Below are positions 42,480 through 56,610 of a stretch of DNA of 64,000 nt, piece by piece. Every line of letters starts with the position of its first letter. The first letter of the stretch is position 1. The notes under the pieces are model-generated. The model was not told where the DNA came from. It made no database searches and saw only the letters and a program-made list of their open reading frames with translations. The position numbers and the translations under genes were made by a program. This stretch comes from Palaemon carinicauda. Taxonomy: Eukaryota; Arthropoda; Malacostraca; Decapoda; Palaemonidae. The stretch lies in the NCBI RefSeq assembly GCF_036898095.1, contig NC_090729.1, forward strand, positions 72,773,102-72,837,101, given 5' to 3'.

Positions 42480-43435
42480 TACGGCTGCAGGGTTACGTAA
42501 ATTTCTGAGCTCCAAAACTCACCTGATTATATTACATAAGTCTGTTACACATGAAAAATAGTACACAAGTTCTGAGAAAATCACGCAACTCCCACTCGGC
42601 AATATGTATGAACACTGAGTATCCAAAGGTCTCTTACGTTACACTCAGAAAAAACTGGGCCATTAAATATGTGAACTATTCATAAACCAACCTCTTACTT
42701 CGGTTCTTAGTCAGGGAATGTGAACAAAGCACTGAGAAAAAAACTGGTGATTGAAGTAATACACACTTTACAAAAAATAAATATATTCTATAAAAAGGTT
42801 AAAAGTAATTCAGAAGAATTAACACTAAAAATAAGTCACTCGAAATATTAAATCTGAACTAAACCTGAGGGTAAGACAAAAAGAAAGACACTTTAAAAGA
42901 AATTATACAATCACTTGTTTAACTGGAAATTAATTCATAAAAATAATTAATTTTGATAATTAATAAAGAGTTAACACTTTAACACTATAATGAACATACA
43001 ATAATTGAATTTTCATATATGTAACTTAGGTCTTTCGGTTCTCACAAGGTTACAGAGCGATTAAGCAAAAATTTTAATGCACTTCACTGTTTAACCAAAA
43101 TCTCAAAGGGCCAGTGACAAAATTTATGTTAAAATGTACTTACATTAACACAATACACTTGAATTAACATCCAAAAATTTCACCAACGTTTGAACAACAC
43201 TATACATGATATAACTTAAATTAAAATCACTTATTTACGTTTGAAAGGACACACACTTGAGACGAGAGAAGGGAGACGGACATTGGCTCTTTCAAATGGA
43301 TAGGATGGGTCTCTTCTGCTGCTTATGCATTACTAGGTCATATATATATTGACTTAATTCTTCTAGAAATTTCTAGTAGATCATTCTCGTAGCGTAGGGG
43401 ACATGGCTCTAGCAACGTATGGTTGCCAACATAGT
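42480..43435 (-). repeat. Inverted Gmr1-like LTR, part 1
   Basis: The complement of the 3' part of the gypsy LTR (CTGAGCTCCAAAACTCACCT at the outer end). It stops at 43435, where gypsy#2 begins. The remaining 5' part lies at 49976-50413, so a single LTR was split. Confidence 0.75.
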
Positions 43436-44865
43436 CTTAAGAAGCTGCTCTAGTGTAGAGTAGATATTTTATTCATGAATTTCATTTGTGTAATTAAGAG
43501 GTATATAGCCAGCTTGTGATGTGAGTTCCTCTCTTGTATGTTTAAGTATTTGTATGTAAATTACGTAAGACTTTCATAATTCATTTAGTTGTATTTTTCA
43601 GTCAGGCTAGTATATGTACATTTACGTTATCTTTAAGAATTAACTTTTTATTTCATGAATTTTTTAACTAAGTTTTATGTAAGCTGTCTCAGTATGCTGT
43701 ACGAACCATATGAGGTTTTTTTATTAGGTATTGCATCATGTAATATTCCCACGTGGTTGGAACACTCTTGAAAACCCCAGAGTTATTTTTATCTTTTTCT
43801 TTTTTAACTTTCGATGAGGTAAGTGGGAGAGGGGTTAGCTAAGTGAGAGTAGCCTCACCTGTGCATTGGTATTCATCTGATACTTGATTGTTGACAACGT
43901 TACGCCGTAAGCACTGGCCCCAAGCTTCTAGACCCCTAACCTAGAAGGATCTAGAATAATTCCGCTAATATATATACACCTCCCCGGAATGCATAGTAGC
44001 AGAAGAGATCCAGCCTATCCCTTTCAAAGAGCCAAAGTTCGCCTCTCTTTGAAGTGCCTCGAGTGTGTGCCCTCTCCAAAGTGAATAAGTTTTTACCAAA
44101 CATATATTGTGTGTAGTGTGTTCAAATGTTGATAAAACAATAGAATATTACAAGTGTAATGTATTAATATAAATCAGTGTTTAATAGGAATTTTTGTAAC
44201 TGGCCCTGTGAGTTTAGGTTAAAACAGTGAAGTGTATTTATTCTGCGTGTCTGTTAATTACCTCGTGAGTCAAAACACGTAAGTGTATTAATTACTTTTA
44301 TGTAAAATTCATTTAGTATTTACTCTTTAGAGTGTTAAGGTGTTAACTATTTTCATTGATTATAAAGATTAAATATTTGTGTATAATTTAGTGAAACAAG
44401 TGACTCTAATCTTCAGAGTGTAATATTCTCTTGTCTTAGTCCAAGTTTTTGTTCAGATTTAATATTTCGAGTGATTCATTTAGGTGATAATCTTTAATAT
44501 TAATGTTGTAAATTTTTATAGAATATATTTATTTTTGTAAAGTGTTTATTATTTCGATTACCAGTATTTCTTACAGCACTCTCTCATAATCCCTAATTAA
44601 GCATCAAAGTAAGAGGTTGTTTTGAATAGTTAAACTAATCAATAACTCAGTTTTGTTTTGAGTGTACTGAAGAGAACTTTGGATATTCAGTGATTTTATA
44701 TATTGCCGTCTGGGAGTTGCATAATTTCTCAGAGCTCGGGAATTATTCAAGTGTTACAGATTTATGTAAGAACAAACAGGTGCATTTGGAACTTGGGAGG
44801 TTATGTATTTTGCCAGTTGTAATATATATAATATATTTTTGGTGTCCAGACCCGGGACCATAATA
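43436..44865 (+). repeat. Left LTR of gypsy#2
   Basis: Direct repeat of 48489-49970, with GAAGCTGCTCTAGTG near the start and CCGGGACCATAATA at the end. A PBS-like TTGGTGTCCAGACCCTTGGG follows at about 44873. Confidence 0.8.
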
Positions 44866-45032
44866 TATATTTTTGGTGTCCAGACCCTTGGGATCGAGTG
44901 AGTCTGTTTTAAATGTTGGTGATAACAGGACCATGTTTTCATTAAAGGTTTGAACAGTATAGTATTGATAGGACTCTGTGCATTGTTAGGATATATCTTT
45001 TTGGAGAGGTATCAAGTATTGTAAAGCACAAG

Positions 45033-46121
45033 ATGGCACAGTTAATATCCAAGAGTTTTTGGAAAATACAAATGTTCAGGAATTGTCAGAAGCTAATGAA
45101 ACTAAAGCTCAGTGGCTCTTCTATTTTAATGGCATGTGGTGGCCAGGCAACGAGTGGATGATTAAAGCTCAAATAAAGTGTCTAGCCTTAGAAGCGTTGA
45201 TAAACTCGGGAAAGTTGTCGGAAGGAAATATTGTAGCAGCTCGTGAACTGTTGAAGGACGTTGAAGCAGAATTTGTAGCGAAGCAAGGACCAGTTGACCA
45301 ACAAAGTAAAGGTGTGAAAGCAGAAAGGAATGTAGAGGCTGAGATTCGATGAATTGCAGTGGCTGAGAATTTGATTAAGTTGAAGATAATGGCAGGAGAA
45401 AGAGAGAAAGAGAAGAAAAAGAAAGAGAAGCCAGAGAGATCGCAAGACATGCGGGAGAAATTAAAGCAAGACGAGAAAAATGAGAGAGAAGACAGGAAGA
45501 CAGGAAGAAAGAGAGAGAAGGAGCAGGACATGTGAGGGAAATGGAAGCAAGAGAAATTGCAAGACGAGGAGAGAGAGAAGACAGGAAGAAAAAGAGATAG
45601 AAGTGAGACACGCAACGGAATTAGAGCTGTTAAATGCTCGTGCAAAGTCGGCAATGCAGACAGAGTTGACCCCTGCTTTGCATGATCCCGTATTTAATGT
45701 GACAAATGCCCAGAGGTTAATTCCAAAATTCACAGAAGAAGCTCCCGATGAAATCTTCGATCATTTTGAAACGGTCACATCGACGATGGAATGGCCAGAA
45801 GATAAATGGTCTGTGTTATTGCAATATGTCTTCATTGGGAAATGACGTAGTGCATATCTTTCCTTATCTCAGCACCAGAGGAAAGTAAAGAGGAGTGTGC
45901 TGCAAGTGTATCAGATGACCCCTGAATATTATGATGAAAGATTCCGAAGTTTGCGGAAGGACGAGAAAATGATTTTCCTGGATTATGTTTATAAGGTACG
46001 ACGATGTTTTAAGAGATGGACAGAGGCTGCTAATGTGAGGGAGATGACTGATTTAGAAGAATTGATAGTACTAGAACAATATTTACGAGGAATTCCTGAA
46101 CATATCCGAACGTACTTATGA
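45033..46121 (+). pseudogene. Gmr1-like gag, broken (gypsy#2)
   Basis: The pieces correspond to gypsy#1 gag: LSEANETKAQWLF (45059-45352), a long Arg/Glu coiled-coil stretch (45370-45650) and the capsid-like part (FDHFETVTSTMEWPEDKWSV; YYDERFRSLRKDEK; RGIPEHIRTYL) ending at 46121. Stops at 45350, 45596 and 45843 break the frame. Confidence 0.7.
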
Positions 46122-46404
46122 GAGAGAGAGGTGAAGAAACTTGATAAAGGCACTTTGCTGACTGAAGATTATAGTATTATCAGTCGTAAACCCTCCTCAG
46201 GTATGAAATTACATCCGTTGTTCCGATCAAGTGATAAGTATTCGCCGAACCATGGAAACCAGTTCAGTAATAACTATGTGAACAAGTTCAACAGTTACAG
46301 CGGAAGTACCACTGGTACTGTTCCAAAGCAAAATGTGATAGTACCACAGCAACAATAGTCGAATTGTCCTCCTTCAAGTATTGAGTAAGATGTGCAGAAG
46401 CTTA

Positions 46405-47186
46405 ATATTGTCTGTTAAAAATGTGGCAAGAGAGGCCATATCCGTAAGGAATGTTGGACGAACCAACTGAAAACAGTCACCCAAGTGGTTAAGGATAATT
46501 CAACTTCACAGAATGCGAAGATGAAAAAACAATCGGGAAAGGACAAAGAGGAAAATAAACCAGCAAATGTTTACATGACGAACATGACAAACCCAAACAG
46601 CATAGATACCTTTAAACCGTATATTTATGAAGGTATGTTAGCAGCAATTGATGGGAGTGAGTAAACCCAGGTCAAGATATTGCACGGCACAGGTTGTAAC
46701 CATGGTGTGGTGACACAAGGTGTACACCCGTTGGTGACACAAGGTGTACACCCGTTGGTGGAACAGTCTCTCAGAGGAGACTCGGTTATTTTGAAGGGAA
46801 TAGGAGTTAAGGTTACTAGTATTTGCCGTTTGAAACTGTCATGCGAGTTGGAGACAGGTAATTTTGATTTTGCGGTAAAGGATTCATTGGCTGTTAAAGG
46901 AGTAGACATCCTGCTAGGTAATGAGGTTCGTGGAGCACCGTTTGTGCCTTGTCTCATTGTAATGGAGAAACCATTGAAGTATAGTCTTACAACTGAACTC
47001 CAGAAGGACTACCCGTATCTGTTTCCTCGTTTTGTGATTACTAAGGGTATGACAAAGAAAGTGGCTGGAAAAGAAGGGAGAGAAACCAAAGGAGCGATGA
47101 ACTTGAAGGATTTGTTTTCGGAAGAAGAGGATTCTCTTGATGATACGCAAGAGAACTCTGGAGAGAGCCCGGGAGAAGAGGAATGA
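46405..47186 (+). pseudogene. Zinc knuckle and protease region, gypsy#2
   Basis: KCGKRGHIRKECW at about 46420-46460 is a CCHC knuckle whose first cysteine is followed by a stop. The protease piece has HGTGCNHGVV, with Gly at the catalytic Asp position. A short in-frame duplication of about 21 bases follows (GTGACACAAGGTGTACACCC twice, 46708-46750), and VDILLGNEVRGAPF is at about 46905-46945. Confidence 0.65.
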
Positions 47187-47222
47187 CAGACAAGGGGACA
47201 GGAAGGCAAAGAAGCAAGGGAT

Positions 47223-47762
47223 TTGGAAGAAATAGAAAATTCAGCATTAGAAGTAGGACAAGTGAGTCGGAGAAGGCTGATAGAATTGCAACTGAAGGAT
47301 GCACCGTTAACAGAATTATTGTACCGTGTGATGGATGAGACAGAGGTGCAGCAGTCTCCCACCTGTTATAATCTTAAGGATGGTTTGCTTATGAGGAAGC
47401 ATAGACCCACTGATATCCCTGGGAATGCCGAACGTGGGATATATCGTCAGATATTGATTCCCGCACCGTTGAAGAGACAGGTGATCGTTGTAGAAAATGA
47501 GATGAGACACATAGGAATAAGGAAGACAACAGAGAAGATTATGAAACACTTTTTCTGGCCTGGCATGCATAAGGATGTGAGCCAGTTTTGCAATGCATGT
47601 CACGTTTGTCAGATGGCGGTAAAGCCCGATGAGTATCTCGAGAAAGCTCCCTTACGCCCGATGGAAGTACGAGGAGTACCCTTCAGAAACAAACCAATTA
47701 AAATGTTGGTAGAAAAAGGGAAGGATCAAGAGGAAAAAGATAGAGTAAATGTCAAGGATTAG
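47223..47762 (+). pseudogene. Integrase with core deleted, gypsy#2
   Basis: The zinc-binding part is well preserved (RHIGIRKTTEKIMKHFFWPG and FCNACHVCQ). The frame then reads EKAPLRPMEVRGVPF and jumps within about ten codons to PIKMLVEKGKD. In gypsy#1 this sequence lies after the catalytic core, so the DDE core of roughly 450 bases is gone. A GAAGTACGAGGA-like motif flanks the lost segment in gypsy#1 on both sides, suggesting deletion between short repeats. Confidence 0.75.
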
Positions 47763-48464
47763 AGGAAAAGGATCGATGACATAAGGAAATTTTCCCTATA
47801 AGGCATGAAAATGAGTCAAGGAAAAATGAAGAAAAGGTTTGGCATGAAGAGTACGAACAAGCAGTTTGGAGTAGGACAACAGGTGTTGGTTTTCTTATCG
47901 ATAAGGAGATTCCCTCTCGCAAACAAGTTCCAAGAACCATTCCAGATTTTGGAGGAGAGCAGTGACCTGACCTACATTATCGAAATACCAGAAAAAGGGA
48001 GAAGTCAAAGAAAGACCATATTAACTTCGAAACCGATACTGCAAGCACCAGATTTCAACAAGAAATTCCTTATCCAAGTGGATGCGTCGAATAATGGGAT
48101 TTGAGTGGTTTTATTGCAAGAAGACGAGGTAGGAATTTTTCACCCTGTTTGTTTTGTGTCGTCAAAGCTGAAGAAACATCAACGAGCCTACTCGACAGTT
48201 GAAAAGAAACTACTAGTGCTAATCACAGCGATACGAAAATTCAAAGTTTATGTGAACAGACCGCAGAATGAAGAAATTACGGTCTACTCTGATCACCATC
48301 CTTTAACTTTTGTTAATAAGATGAAGAATAATAATCAAAGGTCAACTAGGAGATCATTATGTTTGCAATCGTATTGTATTAATGTAAAGCATATATCAGG
48401 TAAAGATAACGTGGTTGCAGATTATTTATCTCAGGCTGAATCGATGGATTCAGGCCTGGAATAA
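47763..48464 (+). pseudogene. Integrase C-terminus and RNase H, gypsy#2
   Basis: QFGVGQQVLVFLS matches the gypsy#1 integrase tail. RNase H follows directly: FLIQVDASNNGI (catalytic Asp kept), a stop at 48102-48104, VCFVSSKLKKHQRAYSTVEK, VYSDHHPLTFVNK and ISGKDNVVADYLSQAES. Integrase tail and RNase H abut as in gypsy#1. Confidence 0.75.
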
Positions 48465-48488
48465 ACAATCTTTTTCTGGGGGAGCTAT

Positions 48489-49970
48489 CATCCGAAGCTG
48501 ATCTAGTGTATAGTAGATATTTTATTCATGTATTTCATTTGTGTATTTAAGAGCTATATAGCCAGCTCATGAGGTGAGTTCCTCTTTGTAGGTTTAAGTA
48601 TCTGTATGTAAATTACGTAAGACTTTCGTCGTTCATTTAATTGTATTTTTCATTCAGGTCGGTGTATGTAAATTTTTTTTAATTTTAAGAATGAACTTTT
48701 TATTTCAAGTATTTTGTTACGAAGTCTTATGTATCTTATGTAGTCTCGTTTAAGTATGCTGTATGAACCATAGGAGGTTTGAAAACAAGGGATTGTGTAA
48801 TTTTTTTATGAGGTATTGCATCATGTTATATTTCCACATAGTTGGAATGTTCTTAGAAGCTCCAGTTATTTTTATCTTGTTTTCAAAGTTTCCAGGAGGT
48901 AGGTAGGCGGAGTTAAGTGAGAGAAAGTCACCTAGCTTGTGCGTTAGTATTCATCTGATACTTGATCGTTGACAACCTTACGCCGTAAGCACTGTCCCCA
49001 AGCTTCTAGACCCCTGACCTAGAAGGATCTAGAATAATTAAGCCAATATATATACACCCTCAGGAATTCATAGCATCAGAAGAGATCCAGCCTATCTCTT
49101 TGAAAGAGCCAAAGTTTGCCTCTCTCTCAAGTGCCTCGAGTGTGTGCCCTCTCCAAAGTGAATAAGTTTTTACCCAATATATATTGTGTGTAGTGTGTTC
49201 AAACATTGATAAGGCATTTGAATAATATTGCATTAATATAAATATGTGTGTAATATAAATTTTTGTAACTGGCCCTGAGACTTACCTTGTGAGTCAAAAC
49301 ACATAAGTGTATTAATTACTTTTATGTAAATTTCATTAAGTATTTACTTTTTAGAGTGTTAAGGTGTTAACTATTTTCATTATTTATCAAGATTAAATGT
49401 TTGTGTAAAATTAATTTCCAGTGAATCAAGTGATTATATAATTTTCAGTGTAATATTCTCTTGTCTTAGTCTAAGGTTTTGTTTAGATTTAATATTTCAA
49501 GTTAAGTGATTATATAATTTCAGAGTGTAATATTTCCTTGTCTTAGTCTAAGGTTTTGTTCAGATTTATTATTTCGGGTGACTCATTTTGGTGATAATTT
49601 TGTGGTATTAGTGTTGTAAATTTTTATAGAGTATATTCATTTTTGTAAAGTGTGTATTATTTTGATCACCAGTATTTCTTATAGCGCTCTCTCATAATCC
49701 CTAATTAAGAATCAAAGTAAGAGGATTTTTTAATAGTTCGACTAATTAATAACTCATTTTTTTTTTGCGTATTTAAGAGACCTTAAGATATTCAGTGTTT
49801 TTATATATTGCCGTCTGGGAGTTGAAAAATGTCTCAGAGCTCGGGTATTATTCTAGTGTTACAGATTTATGTAGAAACAAACAGGTGATTTTGGAACTCA
49901 GGAGGTTTTGTAATTTGCCTGCCGTAATATATATAATATATTTTTGGTGCCCAGATCCGGGACCATAATA
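48489..49970 (+). repeat. Right LTR of gypsy#2
   Basis: Starts after TTTTTCTGGGGGAGCTAT and ends CCGGGACCATAATA next to ATAGT. Confidence 0.8.
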
Positions 49971-49975
49971 ATAGT

Positions 49976-50413
49976 AATTCGAAGAAGAGGTACTAACCTT
50001 GCTTGCGAAGGCAACTCTCTTCCTGCTAACTCTGCCCCCATACCTCTCGTAACAATAAAAAAGAAAGATAATTTTCATGCAATTTCTAACCACGTGGAAA
50101 CATAAAAATGATTTAGTCCCTCATGCTTATACCTCGTGCGTGTGTCATACAGCATAACTAAACTAGGTTACATAAGACTTCGAGGCAAAACTACGTGAAA
50201 TAAAAAGTTAATTCTTAAAAATAATGCTAATTTACATATACTGAATTGAATGAAAATACAATCAAATGAATGACGAAAGTATTATGTAATTTATATACAT
50301 TACTTAAACTTACATGAGTTGAACTCACCTTACGAGCTGGCTATACATCTCTTGAATTCACAAATGAAATACATGAATAATATATCTACTCTTATGCCAG
50401 ACCAGCTTCGTAA
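49976..50413 (-). repeat. Inverted Gmr1-like LTR, part 2
   Basis: The complement of the 5' part of the LTR, ending AGACCAGCTTCGTAAG (complement of the LTR start) at the edge of a (TA)n tract. Confidence 0.75.
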
Positions 50414-50418
50414 GTATT

Positions 50419-50423
50419 TATAA

Positions 50424-50517
<94 letters not shown>
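50419..50517. repeat. (TA)n microsatellite
   Basis: Abuts the start of the inverted LTR. Confidence 0.95.
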
Positions 50518-50519
<2 letters not shown>

Positions 50520-51173
50520 GGTTGGCTGGTGAACCTGTGTAGGTATATAAAGTAGTTAGCATCTCTTTAAAAGTCTTACACAAGGGGCTCATGATCGATA
50601 AGATAGTTCAAGTGTTACTGCTTCAGTGATGACAAGTCTTCTTATGCTTGAAAATATACTCGTATGTGTGATTCAAATACCTTTATATAATAACTAACTC
50701 CGGTTTATCAAAACAGTTTTCCCCAAAGAACCACGATATGTGATCATTACCACTAGCTTCTTATTACAAGAATAATTTGATGCAAAACCAATGATTATTT
50801 CTCAATATAACGCAATAATAGCTTTACATCTTGCCTGACTCATAAGTCTATTAATTGATTAAATCAGATTTGTTATGGCATTAATGTATACCACCAGCTG
50901 CAGCGTTATTTTCACAACTCGATGACGTTATGGATGCAAGGTAATTTTATATTTTTACCGTCAGTTGTCGGTAGAGACAAGCTGGCAGACAATCATTGGA
51001 CAGTTAAACTGACAGAGCGAAAAATATTCCGTGTTTATGCTATTAAATTATGTAATGCATTTCAGATTATTAGAAACACAAAGAGATGTTGGTCAGACAA
51101 GCTGACAGGGTAGAAAAAATGTTGACAGAGTGAGAGAGATAGAGATAGACTGACTTATAGGCAGCGAGCCGCC

Positions 51174-51175
<2 letters not shown>
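50518..51175. other. Non-coding stretch, no recognised feature
   Basis: AT-rich, with only short unconvincing reading frames. Confidence 0.5.

Positions 51176-51226
<51 letters not shown>
51176..51226. repeat. (GA)n microsatellite
   Basis: About 50 bases of pure GA. Confidence 0.95.
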
Positions 51227-51229
<3 letters not shown>

Positions 51230-51282
51230 GTATGCGAGCCTTTGCCTTCAAATATTTGAACTTGTAAGTAGACTTATTTATA

Positions 51283-51414
51283 GACCAGGAGTGGTTTAAA
51301 AGACATCCTGAAATCATCTGGATTGACTGGCTTGCCAAATCACCCGACCTCGATCCCATCGAGAACCTAATGACCCATTATGACTAAAAACTGGCCCGGC
51401 ACTGCCCTTGAATA
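51283..51414 (+). pseudogene. Tc1/mariner transposase fragment
   Basis: The + strand from 51283 reads a frame containing WIDWLAKSPDLDPIENL, the hallmark block around the last catalytic acidic residue of Tc1/mariner transposases (W-P/A-x-x-S-P-D-L-N/D-P-I-E-N). The upstream part of the gene is missing and a stop follows about ten codons later. The fragment ends against a (TA)n tract. Confidence 0.75.
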
Positions 51415-51417
51415 TAC

Positions 51418-53237
<1,820 letters not shown>

Positions 53238-53720
53238 TTACAATATAAAATTCCCAATGAAAATTAGTACAATAAAGTGAAAGGTAGGAATTTGGTGCAA
53301 CTCACGACTAGCTTTACTTCTTGTATCTACATTTTCTTTCCGATCAGTAGACATTTTTTCCAGTAAAATAAGAGTCATGAAAGTGGTGACAAATTGGTTT
53401 AACTGCTTCTTCTCTTGCGAGGATACAAGCTTGATTAAGTTAGTGACTGTCACAGTAGACAAATACAGTTTTACTCTTCTTTTGCAATAATCCTTTGCTG
53501 CATACCATATTTGTGCCCTGCCATGACTGCATCTTTGTCGTAATATTATGACCGATAGTACTTGAGTGGCATATTGTCCTTTTTCTAGCTGATTACATAT
53601 TACTTCATCTATGCTTTCTGCATATTTTTGTTTGACTTCATTGAAACCAGTAAATGCCACTTTTACAGTTACTATTTTTGTCACAAAGTTTATGTCGACA
53701 TATCTCACGGTTTTAAACAT
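53238..53720 (-). CDS. Unrecognised 160-residue ORF
   Basis: The protein begins MFKTVRYVDIN and is mixed in composition with no low-complexity bias; a hydrophobic end (FHFIVLIFIGNFIL) might be a membrane segment. It matches no family I know. It is the longest non-repeat, non-transposon frame in the 50-55 kb interval. No splice sites, promoter or homologue are visible, so it may be chance. Confidence 0.2.
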   Translation of the reverse strand: MFKTVRYVDINFVTKIVTVKVAFTGFNEVKQKYAESIDEVICNQLEKGQYATQVLSVIILRQRCSHGRAQIWYAAKDYCKRRVKLYLSTVTVTNLIKLVSSQEKKQLNQFVTTFMTLILLEKMSTDRKENVDTRSKASRELHQIPTFHFIVLIFIGNFIL

Positions 53721-53859
53721 ATGCCCTCTTACCTAAGGGCACTGTCGGGAGCAGGAGTCAAATAAAATAATAGCCCTTAGTACTTTGTTGACGGATATCA
53801 TCAAACACTTTGTCCCTTGCAGTTGATGAAGTGTTGCATAAAGAGTTGTTTTAAGGACC

Positions 53860-53861
<2 letters not shown>

Positions 53862-53930
<69 letters not shown>
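53862..53930. repeat. (CT)n microsatellite
   Basis: About 70 bases of pure CT. Confidence 0.95.
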
Positions 53931-53935
<5 letters not shown>

Positions 53936-53999
53936 AGTTATTGCAATATGATATTTTCCATTTTTACACAGTATAACACGCCAATATGTATATATATAC

Positions 54000-54239
<240 letters not shown>

Positions 54240-54429
54240 ATAGTGATACAATTTACAGAATACTTTTTTCTCTCACAGCTCCTGTAATCCCCACAAATTG
54301 TTCTCCATGTTTATTTGGCACCCCCTAGGTAGGCGCCCAGGGCACGTCCCCCCAGTGACCCCCCCCCCCCCCGTACGCCTCTGAAACTAAACATGTATTT
54401 TTAAAGCTCCTGTTAGTGAAACCTAATCA

Positions 54430-54745
54430 ATGGAAAATCATGTTTACAACCATGTAGATATCCAAACAACTCCATTTTTAATAACAAGCTGGAAGATATA
54501 TTGGCTTGATTATTGAAATAGGCCTAACTATAAAGCCAATTAAACAAGCAAATAATTTGGATTTTTTTTCTTTACACTCTCTTGTCTGATTCAAATTTTA
54601 TCATTATGATGTTAAACTTCTTTGTATTTCATCAAAAGAAATCACAATAACTTTCGACGTAACGCTACAAAAGTAGAAAGTTAATTTACAAATGGCATTA
54701 GGCTAATGCTTAAATGCTGTCCTTCCTGCTGCTCTTCAATGTTGA
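54430..54745 (-). repeat. Dispersed repeat, copy 2 (inverted relative to 4100-4420)
   Basis: Reverse-complement match to 4100-4420: GGAAAATCATGTTTACAA, AATAACAAGCTGGAA, ATTGAAATAGGCC and TTCCTGCTGC appear in mirrored order. Confidence 0.6.
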
Positions 54746-55589
54746 AATCTCGTTACCACACTTAGGGGCCCCTTAAAATAAATTTTGCAATTTGTTGCAT
54801 CAGTTTTGTCACCTAGTGTACGTTAGTCAATATGGGTTTGAACATGCATGTTATCAAGAGAATTACAAATTCCAACAAACCAGCGATAACCATTCTTTAA
54901 AGTGGGGTAGCTATGAGAGCAATTTCCTTGTTGGAATCTTGGGGCTAGTTTTAGAGCTGCAAAGGTTGCAATGGGTGCATGCAGATTATATTTTAAGTCT
55001 ACGTACGGCACTGAGATGGAAATAGTTAAGACATTTGTTCTCTCTGTAGTATACACTTTAATAAGCAATGATGTGAATTCTGACCTTTGCATTACCAGAA
55101 GACGAATATCTTGTCGAAGTTTACAACCCTGAAATAGAGACACGTATCAGTCACATATATATTGGGCAGTGGTTCAGACCAAGGTGTATCACCCAGTGAC
55201 GGTTCGTAACCAAGTGGGACTGAGAAGACTTCAGACGATGACTCAGCACCTTTTCCTTCAAAACATGGATCAAGCGAAAGTTGACAGATGATTAGATAGT
55301 GATTCGTGCAACTAATCGAGATTCGAGACTAGATACCAAGTTGAAACTAATATCACCGCTAATAACATAATCCAACAGCTCAGCTATCCATTCAAATTCA
55401 CTGTAAACTTATAATTTATTTTATGGAAACGATTAATTAAAATAAATAGCTTGAATGACAATGCAGGGGAATTCCCCCTTCTCCTCTGTGCTCAAAACAA
55501 TGCCATATCTTTCATAAAGCATACGTGTCTAATTCCATAACAGATAAGATTAGATAACCTTCAATAAAATCATCGAGGTTACCAGAGCG
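54746..55589. other. Non-coding stretch, no recognised feature
   Basis: Two short overlapping reading frames on opposite strands at 54792-55143 are not convincing. Confidence 0.4.
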
Positions 55590-56045
55590 CCCTAAATTAT
55601 TATCATTATTACTATTATCGTTATCATTATTATTTGCTAAGCTACAACACTATTTAGAAAAGCAGGATGCTAAAAGCCCAGGGGCCCCAACAGGGAAATT
55701 AGCCCAGTGGGGAAAGGAAAAAATGAAAAAATGAGTATTTAAAGACCAGTAACAACATTGAAATAAACATCTCCTTTATAAACTACAAAAAACTTTAACC
55801 AAACAAGGGGAAGAGATATGAGATAAAATAGAGTGCCCGAGTGTACCCTCAAGCAAGAGAACTCTAACCCAAGACAGTGGAGGACCATGGTAAAGAGGCT
55901 ATGGCACTACCAAAGACTACAGGACAATGGTTTGATTTTGGAGTGTCTTTCTCCTAAAAGAGCTGCTTACCATAACTAAAAAGTCTCGTCTAACCTTACC
56001 TAGAGGAAAGTGGCCAATGAACAATGATGGTGCAGTAACCCCTTA
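55590..56045 (+). repeat. SINE-like dispersed repeat, copy 2, part 1
   Basis: An (ATT)n-like head (TTATTATCATTATTACTATT), then AAGCAGGATGCTAAAAGCCC and the blocks shared with copy 1, up to GGTGCAGTAACCCCTTA, where a DNA transposon interrupts it. Confidence 0.85.
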
Positions 56046-56263
56046 GGCTGCGTTTACACCAAGCGAATCGAATCGATTCAATTCATGGAGAATCATCCAA
56101 ATTCATGATTCGTCATGATTCGCCACGTTAAATTCAATGGAATCGTTTACACCACGCGAATCGAGTCAATTCAAATCATGGAGATTCATGGCGATTCAGA
56201 ATCAGTGATGCGCCTGGTCCCATTTTTTCATCAGTCAAGGCGAGTCAGCCGAGCAGGAGCATC

Positions 56264-56396
56264 ATGCATGTGGAACTCCTCATCAGTTTAGTGCAAGAAC
56301 GACGTGCTATTTATGATCCCAGTGATCCTATGCACCATAATCGTGATGTAATTGTTGCATTATGGACTGATATTGCTACAGAAATGAAATGCACGT
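56264..56396 (+). pseudogene. MADF domain fragment of the Harbinger-like element
   Basis: The frame reads [20 protein letters not shown] then [17 protein letters not shown], the first two helices of a MADF domain (L-I-x-L-V-x-x-R, Y-D-P, N-R-D, W-x-x-I-A). It then runs into a long TA microsatellite, so the third helix is missing. In Harbinger elements this protein guides the transposase to the ends. Confidence 0.7.
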
Positions 56397-56421
56397 GCGT
56401 ACCCGAGCGCACTCACACATC

Positions 56422-56574
<153 letters not shown>

Positions 56575-56610
56575 CAGATGTAATCTTCCTCAGCACGAAG
56601 ATAACTCAAT

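Larger units (their letters stand above)
43436..49970 (+). mobile_element. Ty3/gypsy Gmr1-like element, RT-less copy 2 (gypsy#2)
   Basis: The LTRs lie at 43436-44865 and 48489-49970. The internal domains run gag, knuckle, protease, integrase N-terminal part, integrase C-terminus, RNase H. Candidate target duplications ATAGT sit at 43431-43435 and 49971-49975. Like gypsy#1 it lacks RT; in addition the integrase core is deleted between EVRGVPF and PIKMLVEK (47680-47715). Confidence 0.8.

Noticed and set aside
54358..54372. Run of about 15 C as a functional G-quadruplex or regulatory site
   Set aside because: A single homopolymer; nothing else supports a function, and length is unreliable in assemblies.
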